From: Flavobacteriaceae bacterium
Lineage (GTDB): Bacteria > Bacteroidota > Bacteroidia > Flavobacteriales > Flavobacteriaceae
Assembly: GCA_008081325.1 (NCBI GenBank)
Contig: VMCO01000016.1
Coordinates: 1-7,144 of the forward strand
DNA: 7,144 nucleotides
Reading direction: 5' to 3'
Each line of letters starts with the position of its first letter. Position 1 is the first letter of the stretch. Positions 1-6,448 of this stretch are shown one piece after another. The position numbers were made by a program, and so were the translations under genes. The notes under the pieces were generated by a model. That model worked only from the letters and a program-made list of their open reading frames with translations. It did no database searches and had not been told where the DNA came from.

Positions 1-1450
1 GAAGACCAGCCATACCAATAAAATGCATTGGGAAAAATACTCCATAAGCTGAAATCGCTGTTACCCAAAAATGAATATAGCCAAGATTCTTATTCATCAT
101 TTTTCCGAAAAGAATGGGGTACCAATGATAAATACCAGCTAACATCCCATATAATGCAGATATTCCCATCACTAAATGAAAATGCGCAACTACAAAATAT
201 GTATCATGAACATTTATATCTAAAGCACTATCTCCAAGGATTATACCAGTTAATCCACCTGTTATAAAAGTTGAAACGAATCCAATAGCAAAAAGCATTG
301 GTGTATTGAACTGAATATTACCTTTCCATAAAGTTGTTATGTAATTAAAGGCTTTTACTGCTGAAGGAATTGCTATTAATAATGTTGTAAAAGTAAATAC
401 TGAACCTAAAAATGGATTCATACCGGTTACAAACATATGATGACCCCAAACGATTGTAGATAAAAAAGCAATGGCCAAAATGGAAATAATCATTGCTTTA
501 TAACCAAAAATTGGTTTTCTAGCGTGTGTTGCGATTACCTCAGAGGCAATTCCTAAGGCTGGTAACAATACAATATATACTTCAGGATGACCTAAAAACC
601 AGAATAGATGCTCAAATAAAACTGGAGAACCACCTTGATAATGTAAAACTTCACCTTGGATGAAAATATCGGAAAGGAAGAAAGATGTTCCAAAACTTCT
701 ATCCATAATTAATAAAAGTGCCGCAGATAAAAGTACCGGAAACGAAATTGTTCCAATAATTGCAGTAACAAAAAATGCCCAGATTGTAAGAGGCATTCTT
801 GTTAAAGACATACCTTTTGTTCTTAAATTTAAAACAGTTACAATATAATTTAGAGAACCTAATAAGGACGAAGCAATAAAAAAGGCCATTGAAACTAACC
901 AAAGTGTCATCCCTAGACCAGATCCAGGTTGAGCCATCTCTAGTGCACTTAACGGAGGATAAATTGTCCATCCAGCAGCAGCTGGACCAGCTTCAACAAA
1001 TATTGATGCAACCATTAGAACTGTAGAAACAAAAAATAACCAAAAAGCAACCATATTAAGAAAACCAGAAGCCATATCTCTGGCACCTAACTGTAATGGA
1101 ATTAACAGATTACTAAAGGTTCCACTTAGCCCCGCAGTTAGAACAAAGAAAACCATAATAGTTCCGTGCATCGTTACAAGTGCCAAATAAATGTCTGCGT
1201 CCATAACTCCTTCAGGTGCCCATTTACCTAAAAGAAAATCAAAAAATATATTTGGTTCCTCAGGCCATGCAATTTGCATTCTCATTAAGGCTGACATTAA
1301 AATTCCAATAATTCCCATAAAAAATACTCCAGTAAATAAATACTGTTTAGCAATCATTTTATGGTCTTGACTAAAAATATATTTAGTTATAAAAGTTTCT
1401 TTATGGTGATGAGCGTGATGATCTTTATCAAATTCTATATATTCTGCCAT
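1..1450 (-). CDS. coxA: Cytochrome c oxidase subunit I (aa3 type), 5' part, truncated by window edge
   Basis: Catalytic subunit of the heme-copper oxidase that reduces O2 to water and pumps protons across the inner membrane. The frame is open from ATG at 1448-1450 to the left edge, giving 483 codons with no stop; members of this group are usually about 100 residues longer, so the C-terminus lies outside. Visible residues: His95 (TMHGTIM) and His425 for heme a; His423 for heme a3; His288 with Tyr292 (GHPEVY, the His-Tyr crosslink) and His337-His338 (WGHHMF) for CuB; His415-Asp416 (HDTYFVVAHFH). The A1-type D-channel appears intact (Asp125 in ARDMA, Asn114, Asn132, Glu290), and Lys366 in IPSAVKAF matches the K-channel lysine. 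About a dozen hydrophobic segments follow a soluble His-rich N-terminus. It starts 4 bases after coxB, so it is the next cistron of the same operon. Identification is very secure from the motifs. Confidence 0.97.
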   Translation of the reverse strand, partial: MAEYIEFDKDHHAHHHKETFITKYIFSQDHKMIAKQYLFTGVFFMGIIGILMSALMRMQIAWPEEPNIFFDFLLGKWAPEGVMDADIYLALVTMHGTIMVFFVLTAGLSGTFSNLLIPLQLGARDMASGFLNMVAFWLFFVSTVLMVASIFVEAGPAAAGWTIYPPLSALEMAQPGSGLGMTLWLVSMAFFIASSLLGSLNYIVTVLNLRTKGMSLTRMPLTIWAFFVTAIIGTISFPVLLSAALLLIMDRSFGTSFFLSDIFIQGEVLHYQGGSPVLFEHLFWFLGHPEVYIVLLPALGIASEVIATHARKPIFGYKAMIISILAIAFLSTIVWGHHMFVTGMNPFLGSVFTFTTLLIAIPSAVKAFNYITTLWKGNIQFNTPMLFAIGFVSTFITGGLTGIILGDSALDINVHDTYFVVAHFHLVMGISALYGMLAGIYHWYPILFGKMMNKNLGYIHFWVTAISAYGVFFPMHFIGMAGL

Positions 1451-1454
1451 AATT

Positions 1455-2540
1455 TTAATTTTGCGCTATAAGCGAATTCTTAAATACAGTTTGTTGATTG
1501 TACCAATTATCGAACTCTTCTTGAGTTTCAACAATGATTTTCATTTGCATATTGTAATGAGATTTTCCACAAATTTTATTACATAAAAGCAAGTAATCAA
1601 ATTCATATGGATCTAAAGGTTCCTCGCCTTTAAGAGCAAGTTCTTCACTTTTCTCTTCTCTAATATTATTGATATTAATTACCTTATCAATCATAGATGG
1701 ATTTTGTCTCATTTCTTTCGTAGTTACGGTTGGAGTGAAAGCAAATTTAGTAACCATTCCGGGAACACAATTCATTTGAGCTCTGAAATGTGGCATATAA
1801 GCGGAGTGAATTACATCTTGAGATCTCATAACAAATAATATCGGTCTGTTAACCGGCAAATGTAGTTCTGTTGTAATTACATCATCTTGTCCGTTTGGGT
1901 CATTTTCGTCTACACCTAATATATTAGCTCTATCAATATCGATAAGTCTCACATTTGATTTTCCTAAAACATTATCCTCACCAGCATATCTAGCCTTCCA
2001 ATTGAATTGTTGAGCATATAACTCTATCACCATAGGATCATCATTTTTTTGCATATTCATAACATCAGACCAGGTTAAAAGACCATATGTGATAAATCCG
2101 GTTAGAACAACAGCTGGAATAACAGTCCACATCAACTCAAGTTTGTGGTTATCTGTATAAAATAATGCTTTTGATTTTTTATTACCCTTGTATTTATATG
2201 CAAAATAATACAAAAGGAACTGAGTAATTGTTTGAACTATAAAAATTAAGACCATAGTCCAAATCATCAGTGTATCAATCTGTTCACCATGTGCTGAAGC
2301 GGCATTAGAAATCAATGGAAATTTACCATACTTGACGAGTGAAAAAATAGTTATTGCGTATATAAATACTAGAAAGCCAAGCATTAATTTTGCTTGAGTA
2401 GTATTATCATTATCATTAGCAATTTGAGAATCATCAATTTTAACACCTGAAATTGCTCTAGACAAATCAAATATTTTGATCATTTGCCATATGGCAATTG
2501 TGATAAATGTTAATATTAATACTATAAATAGTGCTGTCAT
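1455..2540 (-). CDS. coxB: Cytochrome c oxidase subunit II with CuA site
   Basis: Accepts electrons at a binuclear copper centre and passes them to heme a of CoxA. The protein is 361 residues. CuA ligands are visible: His245 (DVIHSAYMP), Cys320, Cys324, His328 and Met331 in the loop CNKICGKSHYNM. Hydrophobic segments lie at about 3-21, 51-70, 93-115 and 135-156; beyond the usual two-helix hairpin there is thus an additional N-terminal helix, a form seen in Bacteroidetes. The cupredoxin domain (about 165-345) carries extra acidic inserts at about 187-222 and 278-315, also typical of that phylum. No CxxCH heme motif or cytochrome c fusion is present, so the electron donor must be separate, most likely ActE/ActA. 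Two positions differ from the bovine/Paracoccus pattern: Lys322 replaces the Mg-binding Glu and Phe179 replaces the electron-entry Trp. It follows actF after 14 bases. Confidence 0.96.
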   Translation of the reverse strand: MTALFIVLILTFITIAIWQMIKIFDLSRAISGVKIDDSQIANDNDNTTQAKLMLGFLVFIYAITIFSLVKYGKFPLISNAASAHGEQIDTLMIWTMVLIFIVQTITQFLLYYFAYKYKGNKKSKALFYTDNHKLELMWTVIPAVVLTGFITYGLLTWSDVMNMQKNDDPMVIELYAQQFNWKARYAGEDNVLGKSNVRLIDIDRANILGVDENDPNGQDDVITTELHLPVNRPILFVMRSQDVIHSAYMPHFRAQMNCVPGMVTKFAFTPTVTTKEMRQNPSMIDKVININNIREEKSEELALKGEEPLDPYEFDYLLLCNKICGKSHYNMQMKIIVETQEEFDNWYNQQTVFKNSLIAQN

Positions 2541-2554
2541 ATATTTTATTCTAT

Positions 2555-3889
2555 TTAGTAATGAAAGTTCTCACTTTCCTTAATCATTGGGTTTCCTTTT
2601 GCTAATAATTCTTCTTTTGATAGCGAATAAAAAACAAGGAGCAAAAATAAGCCTAAAAATATTAATATGGAACTAAATTCTGCAATTCCAAATCCATATC
2701 TATCAATAACAGTAGCAGGCATTATCATCATATAAACATCCATGTAATGTCCTATTAAAATTATTACCCCGGCCATTATAATAAATATTGGAACTCTTTT
2801 GTAGTCGCTATTCATTAAAACCAAAAATGGGAAAATAAAATTAAGGCAGAACATAGTAAAAAATGGAATTGGATACATTTCAATTCTTGTAACAAAATAT
2901 GTAACTTCTTCAGGAATATTTGCATACCAAATTAACATAAATTGCGAAAACCATAAGTAAGCCCAAAAAACACTGAAACCAAACATAAACTTTGCTAAAT
3001 CGTGTAGATGACTATCATTCACAAACTTCATAAGTCCTTTTGTTTGAAGATATATTGTAATTAGAGCAGTAACGGTTACACCACTAACTACCATACTTGC
3101 AAATACATACCAGCCAAACAAAGTACTAAACCAGTGTGGATCAACACTCATTATCCAATCCCACGACATCATAGATTCGGTATAAATAAAGAAGACTAAA
3201 AAGCCTGCAGAAATCTGGAAGTTTCTTTTAAAATTTTTGTTGTCTTTAGCCTTGTCTTGTGCTAAAGAAAATTTTCTTGAAAAATATCTATACAATGACC
3301 ATCCACCTATATAAATTAAACCTCTCAAGATAAAAGCGTTTTTATTTAGCCAACTTTCTTTTCCTTGTATGATTTCATCATGAGCAACAACCTCGGGATC
3401 CATCCAAATAAATATATGCTTATCACCTACAATTGCAATTAATAAAACAATAATTGCTCCTGGAAGAAGATAGTAAGTTATTGACTCCATGACCCTAAAT
3501 AAAACAGGTGACCAACCTGCTTGCGAAGCATATTGGATTGCATAAAACGCAAGTACACCAAGTGATATCATCATAAAGAAAAAGGCAGCTACATAAAGTG
3601 CAGCATATGGTCTGTTATGAATTTGATGTAAAACATGTTCAGCATGCTCATCTTCATGCCCGTGAGCTTCATCCCCATGGTGAGATTCTTCATTGTGATG
3701 TTTTTCATTTTGATGATCCATATTATGAGTATCGTCAGAATGAGAACCATGATGAGATTCTTCCGCTAATAAAATTTTGACTTCTTCTAATGTTAAATGT
3801 GATGCAGAATAAGAATAGAACCAACCTAATGAACCTAAAATTATTAAGGACAATGAAAAAATCTTAAATCTATTTGATAAGGTATACAT
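2555..3889 (-). CDS. actF: ACIII membrane subunit ActF (NrfD/PsrC-like)
   Basis: Integral membrane subunit of Alternative Complex III, homologous to ActC but generally considered not to hold the main quinol site; in the known supercomplex the oxidase docks on this side. The protein is 444 residues, with about ten hydrophobic helices: roughly 8-28, 95-116, 133-155, 185-203, 224-240, 255-281, 300-323, 339-359, 366-390 and 400-422. Family-type stretches include SVDPHWFSTLFGWYVFAS (249-266) and WFSQFMLIWYANIPEE (313-328). Between helices 1 and 2 lies a loop with 15 His in 46 residues (46-91) mixed with Asp and Glu. If the first helix is oriented N-in, this loop faces the periplasm. Start ATG at 3887-3889 is 8 bases after the actE stop; the leader is AT-rich with no Shine-Dalgarno. 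Family assignment rests on the recognised motifs plus position after actE and before coxB. Confidence 0.94.
   Translation of the reverse strand: MYTLSNRFKIFSLSLIILGSLGWFYSYSASHLTLEEVKILLAEESHHGSHSDDTHNMDHQNEKHHNEESHHGDEAHGHEDEHAEHVLHQIHNRPYAALYVAAFFFMMISLGVLAFYAIQYASQAGWSPVLFRVMESITYYLLPGAIIVLLIAIVGDKHIFIWMDPEVVAHDEIIQGKESWLNKNAFILRGLIYIGGWSLYRYFSRKFSLAQDKAKDNKNFKRNFQISAGFLVFFIYTESMMSWDWIMSVDPHWFSTLFGWYVFASMVVSGVTVTALITIYLQTKGLMKFVNDSHLHDLAKFMFGFSVFWAYLWFSQFMLIWYANIPEEVTYFVTRIEMYPIPFFTMFCLNFIFPFLVLMNSDYKRVPIFIIMAGVIILIGHYMDVYMMIMPATVIDRYGFGIAEFSSILIFLGLFLLLVFYSLSKEELLAKGNPMIKESENFHY
3617..3754 (-). other. His-rich acidic loop within ActF
   Basis: Codons 46-91 of actF encode a low-complexity segment with 15 histidines in 46 residues, interspersed with Asp, Glu, Ser and Asn. 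It lies between predicted helices 1 and 2 and is predicted to be outside the cytoplasm. His-rich loops can bind Cu, Zn or Ni; a role in holding copper near the CuA/CuB-containing oxidase is an attractive but untested inference. It may equally be a flexible surface loop with no specific function. Similar His-rich insertions at this place occur, as I recall, in other Bacteroidetes ActF proteins. Confidence 0.8.
3674..3763 (-). repeat. Imperfect 18-base direct repeat in the actF His-rich loop
   Basis: The 18 bases at 3746-3763 and 3674-3691 are identical at 16 positions and both encode Glu-Glu-Ser-His-His-Gly (residues 43-48 and 67-72), spaced 72 bases (24 codons) apart. The two differences are synonymous third-position changes (CAT/CAC and GGT/GGG). 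This suggests that the His-rich loop grew in part by in-frame duplication, although convergence under low-complexity composition cannot be excluded. The repeat stays in frame, so it has no effect on gene integrity. Confidence 0.5.
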
Positions 3890-3897
3890 ATTAAATT

Positions 3898-4452
3898 CTA
3901 TTTACTTAAATCTGATTTTAGTTTCATAACATAACTTGTCACCATCCATCTTTCCCTCTCGTTTAACTGATTTGCATAGGAACCCATGGTATTTTTACCA
4001 TAATAAATTACATGATAAGTACTTCCAGAGTTGATAGCTCTACCTTGATCAGCATAACTTGGAATACCTAAAATCTTTTCTCTTTTTACAAGAATTCCTT
4101 GACCTGCACCTTTTGACCCATGACAAACTCCACAATAAACAGTATATAACTCTTTTGCTTTAAGCATATCAGCTTCGGTGAATTCGTAAGGGTTAGTAAG
4201 TTCTTTTTTAGCTAAATCATAACCTTCATTAGTATCTTCATACTCATAAAGTGAATAACCTCTCGGGATAGTTCCTTCAACAGGTAGTCTTGCTGATAGA
4301 TTGTCTTCAAATATTTGATTTTCAGAATAAGCTTCATAACTAAGAGATTTATACATATTTGGCATATACTCGTAGTTAGGAGCACCTTTATCACCCCAGC
4401 ACGATTGCAGAATTATAGACAATATTAACAATATTTTAAAATTATAATTCAT
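3898..4452 (-). CDS. actE: ACIII lipoprotein monoheme cytochrome c, ActE
   Basis: Periplasmic electron carrier subunit of Alternative Complex III, expected to relay electrons from the complex to the oxidase. The protein is 184 residues. Residues 1-18 form a lipoprotein signal: a positively charged start, a hydrophobic stretch, then LQSC with Cys18 as the lipidation site, so the mature protein is anchored to the outer face of the inner membrane. One CxxCH heme motif is present (Cys107, Cys110, His111 in YCGVCHG), followed by the cytochrome c fold; Met156 in KNTMGSYA is the likely sixth heme ligand. The segment from 19 to about 85 is a Tyr/Glu-rich extension that probably wraps over the neighbouring subunits. 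It starts 2 bases after actD and ends 8 bases before actF. Residues GDKG just after Cys18 do not look like a Bacteroidetes surface-export signal, consistent with retention in the periplasm. Confidence 0.95.
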   Translation of the reverse strand: MNYNFKILLILSIILQSCWGDKGAPNYEYMPNMYKSLSYEAYSENQIFEDNLSARLPVEGTIPRGYSLYEYEDTNEGYDLAKKELTNPYEFTEADMLKAKELYTVYCGVCHGSKGAGQGILVKREKILGIPSYADQGRAINSGSTYHVIYYGKNTMGSYANQLNERERWMVTSYVMKLKSDLSK

Positions 4453-4454
4453 TA

Positions 4455-4988
4455 CTAATGATCTTTCGGTTTTACTTCAATTATTTCTACAGCACCAGAT
4501 TCCTTAAGCAATTTTTTTAATCCAGCAACAGGTTTTTCAGTGCTTATTTCAACTAAAAAATGATCATCAGTTGTTCTTGGATCAGGGTTTTCAGCTTCTT
4601 TTAGAGGCCACATTCTACTTCTTAAATAAAAAGTAATTACCATTAAATGAGCGGCATGAAATACAGTCATTTCAAACATGATAGGTACAAAAGCTGGCAT
4701 ATTTTCTAAATAACTAAAGCTGGGCTTACCACCGATATTTTGTGGCCAATCAACAATCATTATATAATTCATCATTAGAGTAGCAACTGTAATCCCAATA
4801 CAACCATAGATAAATGCAGCAATTGCAATTCTAGTTGGCTCAAGGCCCATAGCCTTATCTAAACCATGAACTGGAAAAGGTGTGTAGACCTCTTCAATAT
4901 CATAATGTTTTTCTTTAATCTTCTTTACAGCTGAAAGTAAGATGTCATCATCATTATATAAAGCATGAAATGTTTTACTAGATCCCAT
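4455..4988 (-). CDS. actD: ACIII membrane subunit ActD (DUF3341)
   Basis: Small membrane subunit of Alternative Complex III; it carries no cofactor and is thought to be structural, possibly contributing to a proton path. With the start chosen here it has 177 residues: a soluble N-terminal domain with the family motif PFPVHGLDKAMGL (37-49), two helices at about 54-77 and 99-123, and a charged cytoplasmic tail. I chose ATG at 4986-4988 because it gives the expected N-terminus (MGSSKTFHALYNDDD), lies 1 base after the actC stop, and avoids overlap; an in-frame ATG at 5040-5042 would add 18 Lys/Gln/Leu-rich residues over the end of actC that do not look like the family. No Shine-Dalgarno is seen before it, only an A/T-rich leader, so translational coupling to actC is likely. 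Confidence 0.93.
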   Translation of the reverse strand: MGSSKTFHALYNDDDILLSAVKKIKEKHYDIEEVYTPFPVHGLDKAMGLEPTRIAIAAFIYGCIGITVATLMMNYIMIVDWPQNIGGKPSFSYLENMPAFVPIMFEMTVFHAAHLMVITFYLRSRMWPLKEAENPDPRTTDDHFLVEISTEKPVAGLKKLLKESGAVEIIEVKPKDH

Positions 4989-4989
4989 A

Positions 4990-6435
4990 TTACTTTTTAA
5001 TTTTTTTAATTTTTGAAGTTCTTGAATCAGCACCTGTACCAACTAAAGACTTTCCGCTATCTCTTAATTTTTTATATTTTTCACCTGAACTTTTTAGAAT
5101 CGTTTTAACCTCAGCTTGGGCAATAACAGGGAATGTTCTAGCATATAATAAAAACAGAACAAAGAAGAATCCTATTGTACCAATGAAAATACTAATATCA
5201 ACAAATGTTGGAGAGAACATTGTCCAAGATGAAGGTAAATAGTCTCTGTGAAGAGAAGTAACAATAATAACAAACCTTTCAAACCACATTCCAATATTTA
5301 CCACTATTGAAATAAAGAATGAGAACATTATACTAGTTCTTAATTTTTTGAACCACATGAACTGAGGAGAAAAAACATTACAACTCATCATTGCCCAGTA
5401 TGCCCACGCGTATGGTCCTGTTGCTCTATTCAAGAATGCATATTGCTCATACTCAACTCCAGAATACCATGCAATGAATAATTCAGTAATATATGCAACT
5501 CCAACAATAGAACCAGTTATCATTATAACTATATTCATTAATTCAATATGCTGTAATGTGATATATTCTTCTAAATCACATACTTTTCTCATTATAATTA
5601 GTAGGGTCTGAACCATAGCAAACCCTGAAAAAATCGCTCCAGCAACAAAGTATGGAGGGAATATTGTTGTATGCCAGCCAGGAATAACAGAGGTAGCAAA
5701 GTCAAATGATACAATTGTATGCACAGATAAAACTAGAGGAGTTGCAAGACCAGCAAGTACTAGTGAAACTTCCTCAAATCTTTGCCAGTCCTTTGCTCGG
5801 CCAGACCAGCCAAAACTTAAAATGCTATAAATCTTTTTTTGAAAAGGCTTTACTGCTCTATCTCTAATCATTGCAAAATCTGGTAAAAGACCTGTCCACC
5901 AAAATACAAGGGAAACAGAAAGGTAAGTAGAAATTGCAAATACGTCCCATAAAAGAGGTGAATTAAAATTAACCCATAAGGATCCAAATCCGTTCGGTAT
6001 AGGAAGCATCCAATAAGCAAGCCATGGTCTACCCATGTGAATTATAGGGAACAAACCAGCTTGAATAACAGAAAATATTGTCATTGCTTCAGCAGATCTG
6101 TTAATTGCCATTCTCCATTTTTGTCTAAATAAAAGGAGGACTGCCGAAATTAGAGTTCCAGCATGACCAATTCCAACCCACCATACAAAATTTGTGATAT
6201 CCCAAGCCCATCCAACAGTTTTGTTTAAGCCCCAAACACCCAATCCAGTAGAGATTGTATAAATAATACAACCCAGACCCCACAAAAACATAACTAGTGA
6301 TATTGAAAATACAATCCACCATTGCTTATTTGCTTTGGTTTCTATTGGCTTCGCAATATCAACCGTTACATCGTGGTAAGATTTCTCTCCCGCGACTAAT
6401 GGTCTTCTAATTGGTGCTTCGTAATGCGATCCCAT
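4990..6435 (-). CDS. actC: ACIII quinol-binding membrane subunit ActC (NrfD/PsrC family)
   Basis: Main quinol-oxidising membrane subunit of Alternative Complex III, taking electrons from menaquinol and passing them to the iron-sulfur clusters of ActB. The protein is 481 residues with about ten transmembrane helices between residues 40 and 432, as in the NrfD/PsrC family. Conserved-looking polar residues inside or at the ends of helices include His91 (GIGHAGTL), His133 (IIHMGRPW), Asp164 (LLWDVFAIS), His239 and Asp245 (SVHTIVSFDF), and Glu386-Arg387 (MWFERF); His133 and Asp164 are my best candidates for the quinol pocket and proton exit, by analogy with the family. The C-terminus is a soluble Lys-rich tail ending in KIKKIKK. 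It starts 13 bases after the actB stop and ends 1 base before actD, making it the third gene of the standard actABCDEF order. Confidence 0.96.
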   Translation of the reverse strand: MGSHYEAPIRRPLVAGEKSYHDVTVDIAKPIETKANKQWWIVFSISLVMFLWGLGCIIYTISTGLGVWGLNKTVGWAWDITNFVWWVGIGHAGTLISAVLLLFRQKWRMAINRSAEAMTIFSVIQAGLFPIIHMGRPWLAYWMLPIPNGFGSLWVNFNSPLLWDVFAISTYLSVSLVFWWTGLLPDFAMIRDRAVKPFQKKIYSILSFGWSGRAKDWQRFEEVSLVLAGLATPLVLSVHTIVSFDFATSVIPGWHTTIFPPYFVAGAIFSGFAMVQTLLIIMRKVCDLEEYITLQHIELMNIVIMITGSIVGVAYITELFIAWYSGVEYEQYAFLNRATGPYAWAYWAMMSCNVFSPQFMWFKKLRTSIMFSFFISIVVNIGMWFERFVIIVTSLHRDYLPSSWTMFSPTFVDISIFIGTIGFFFVLFLLYARTFPVIAQAEVKTILKSSGEKYKKLRDSGKSLVGTGADSRTSKIKKIKK

Positions 6436-6448
6436 AATCTTTTAATTT

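Noticed and set aside
28..267. Plus-strand open frame of 79 codons near the left edge
   Set aside because: It lies antisense to coxA, in a region that encodes the conserved HDTYFVVAHFH motif on the minus strand; its own translation resembles no protein I recognise.
660..971. Short open frames on both strands inside coxA (660-848 plus, 699-971 minus)
   Set aside because: Both are out-of-frame shadows of the coxA coding sequence, which is continuous here and carries clear motifs on each side.
2541..2554. Possible promoter or terminator between actF and coxB
   Set aside because: Only 14 A/T-rich bases with no hairpin or convincing -33/-7 element; too short to hold a terminator.
3598..3780. Plus-strand open frame of 60 codons with many His
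   Set aside because: Its His content is simply the complement of CAT/CAC-rich codons of the actF loop (ATG and GTG read back as CAT and CAC); no independent gene evidence.
4212..4394. Minus-strand open frame of 60 codons within actE
   Set aside because: Out-of-frame shadow of the signal and linker part of actE.
4990..5015. T-rich run on the plus strand as a terminator
   Set aside because: It is the Lys-codon-rich tail of actC (AAA/AAG codons on the minus strand), has no stem, and the transcript continues into actD.
6125..6322. Minus-strand open frame of 65 codons within actC
   Set aside because: Shadow frame of the first helices of actC; aromatic/Cys-rich content comes from reading hydrophobic codons out of frame.
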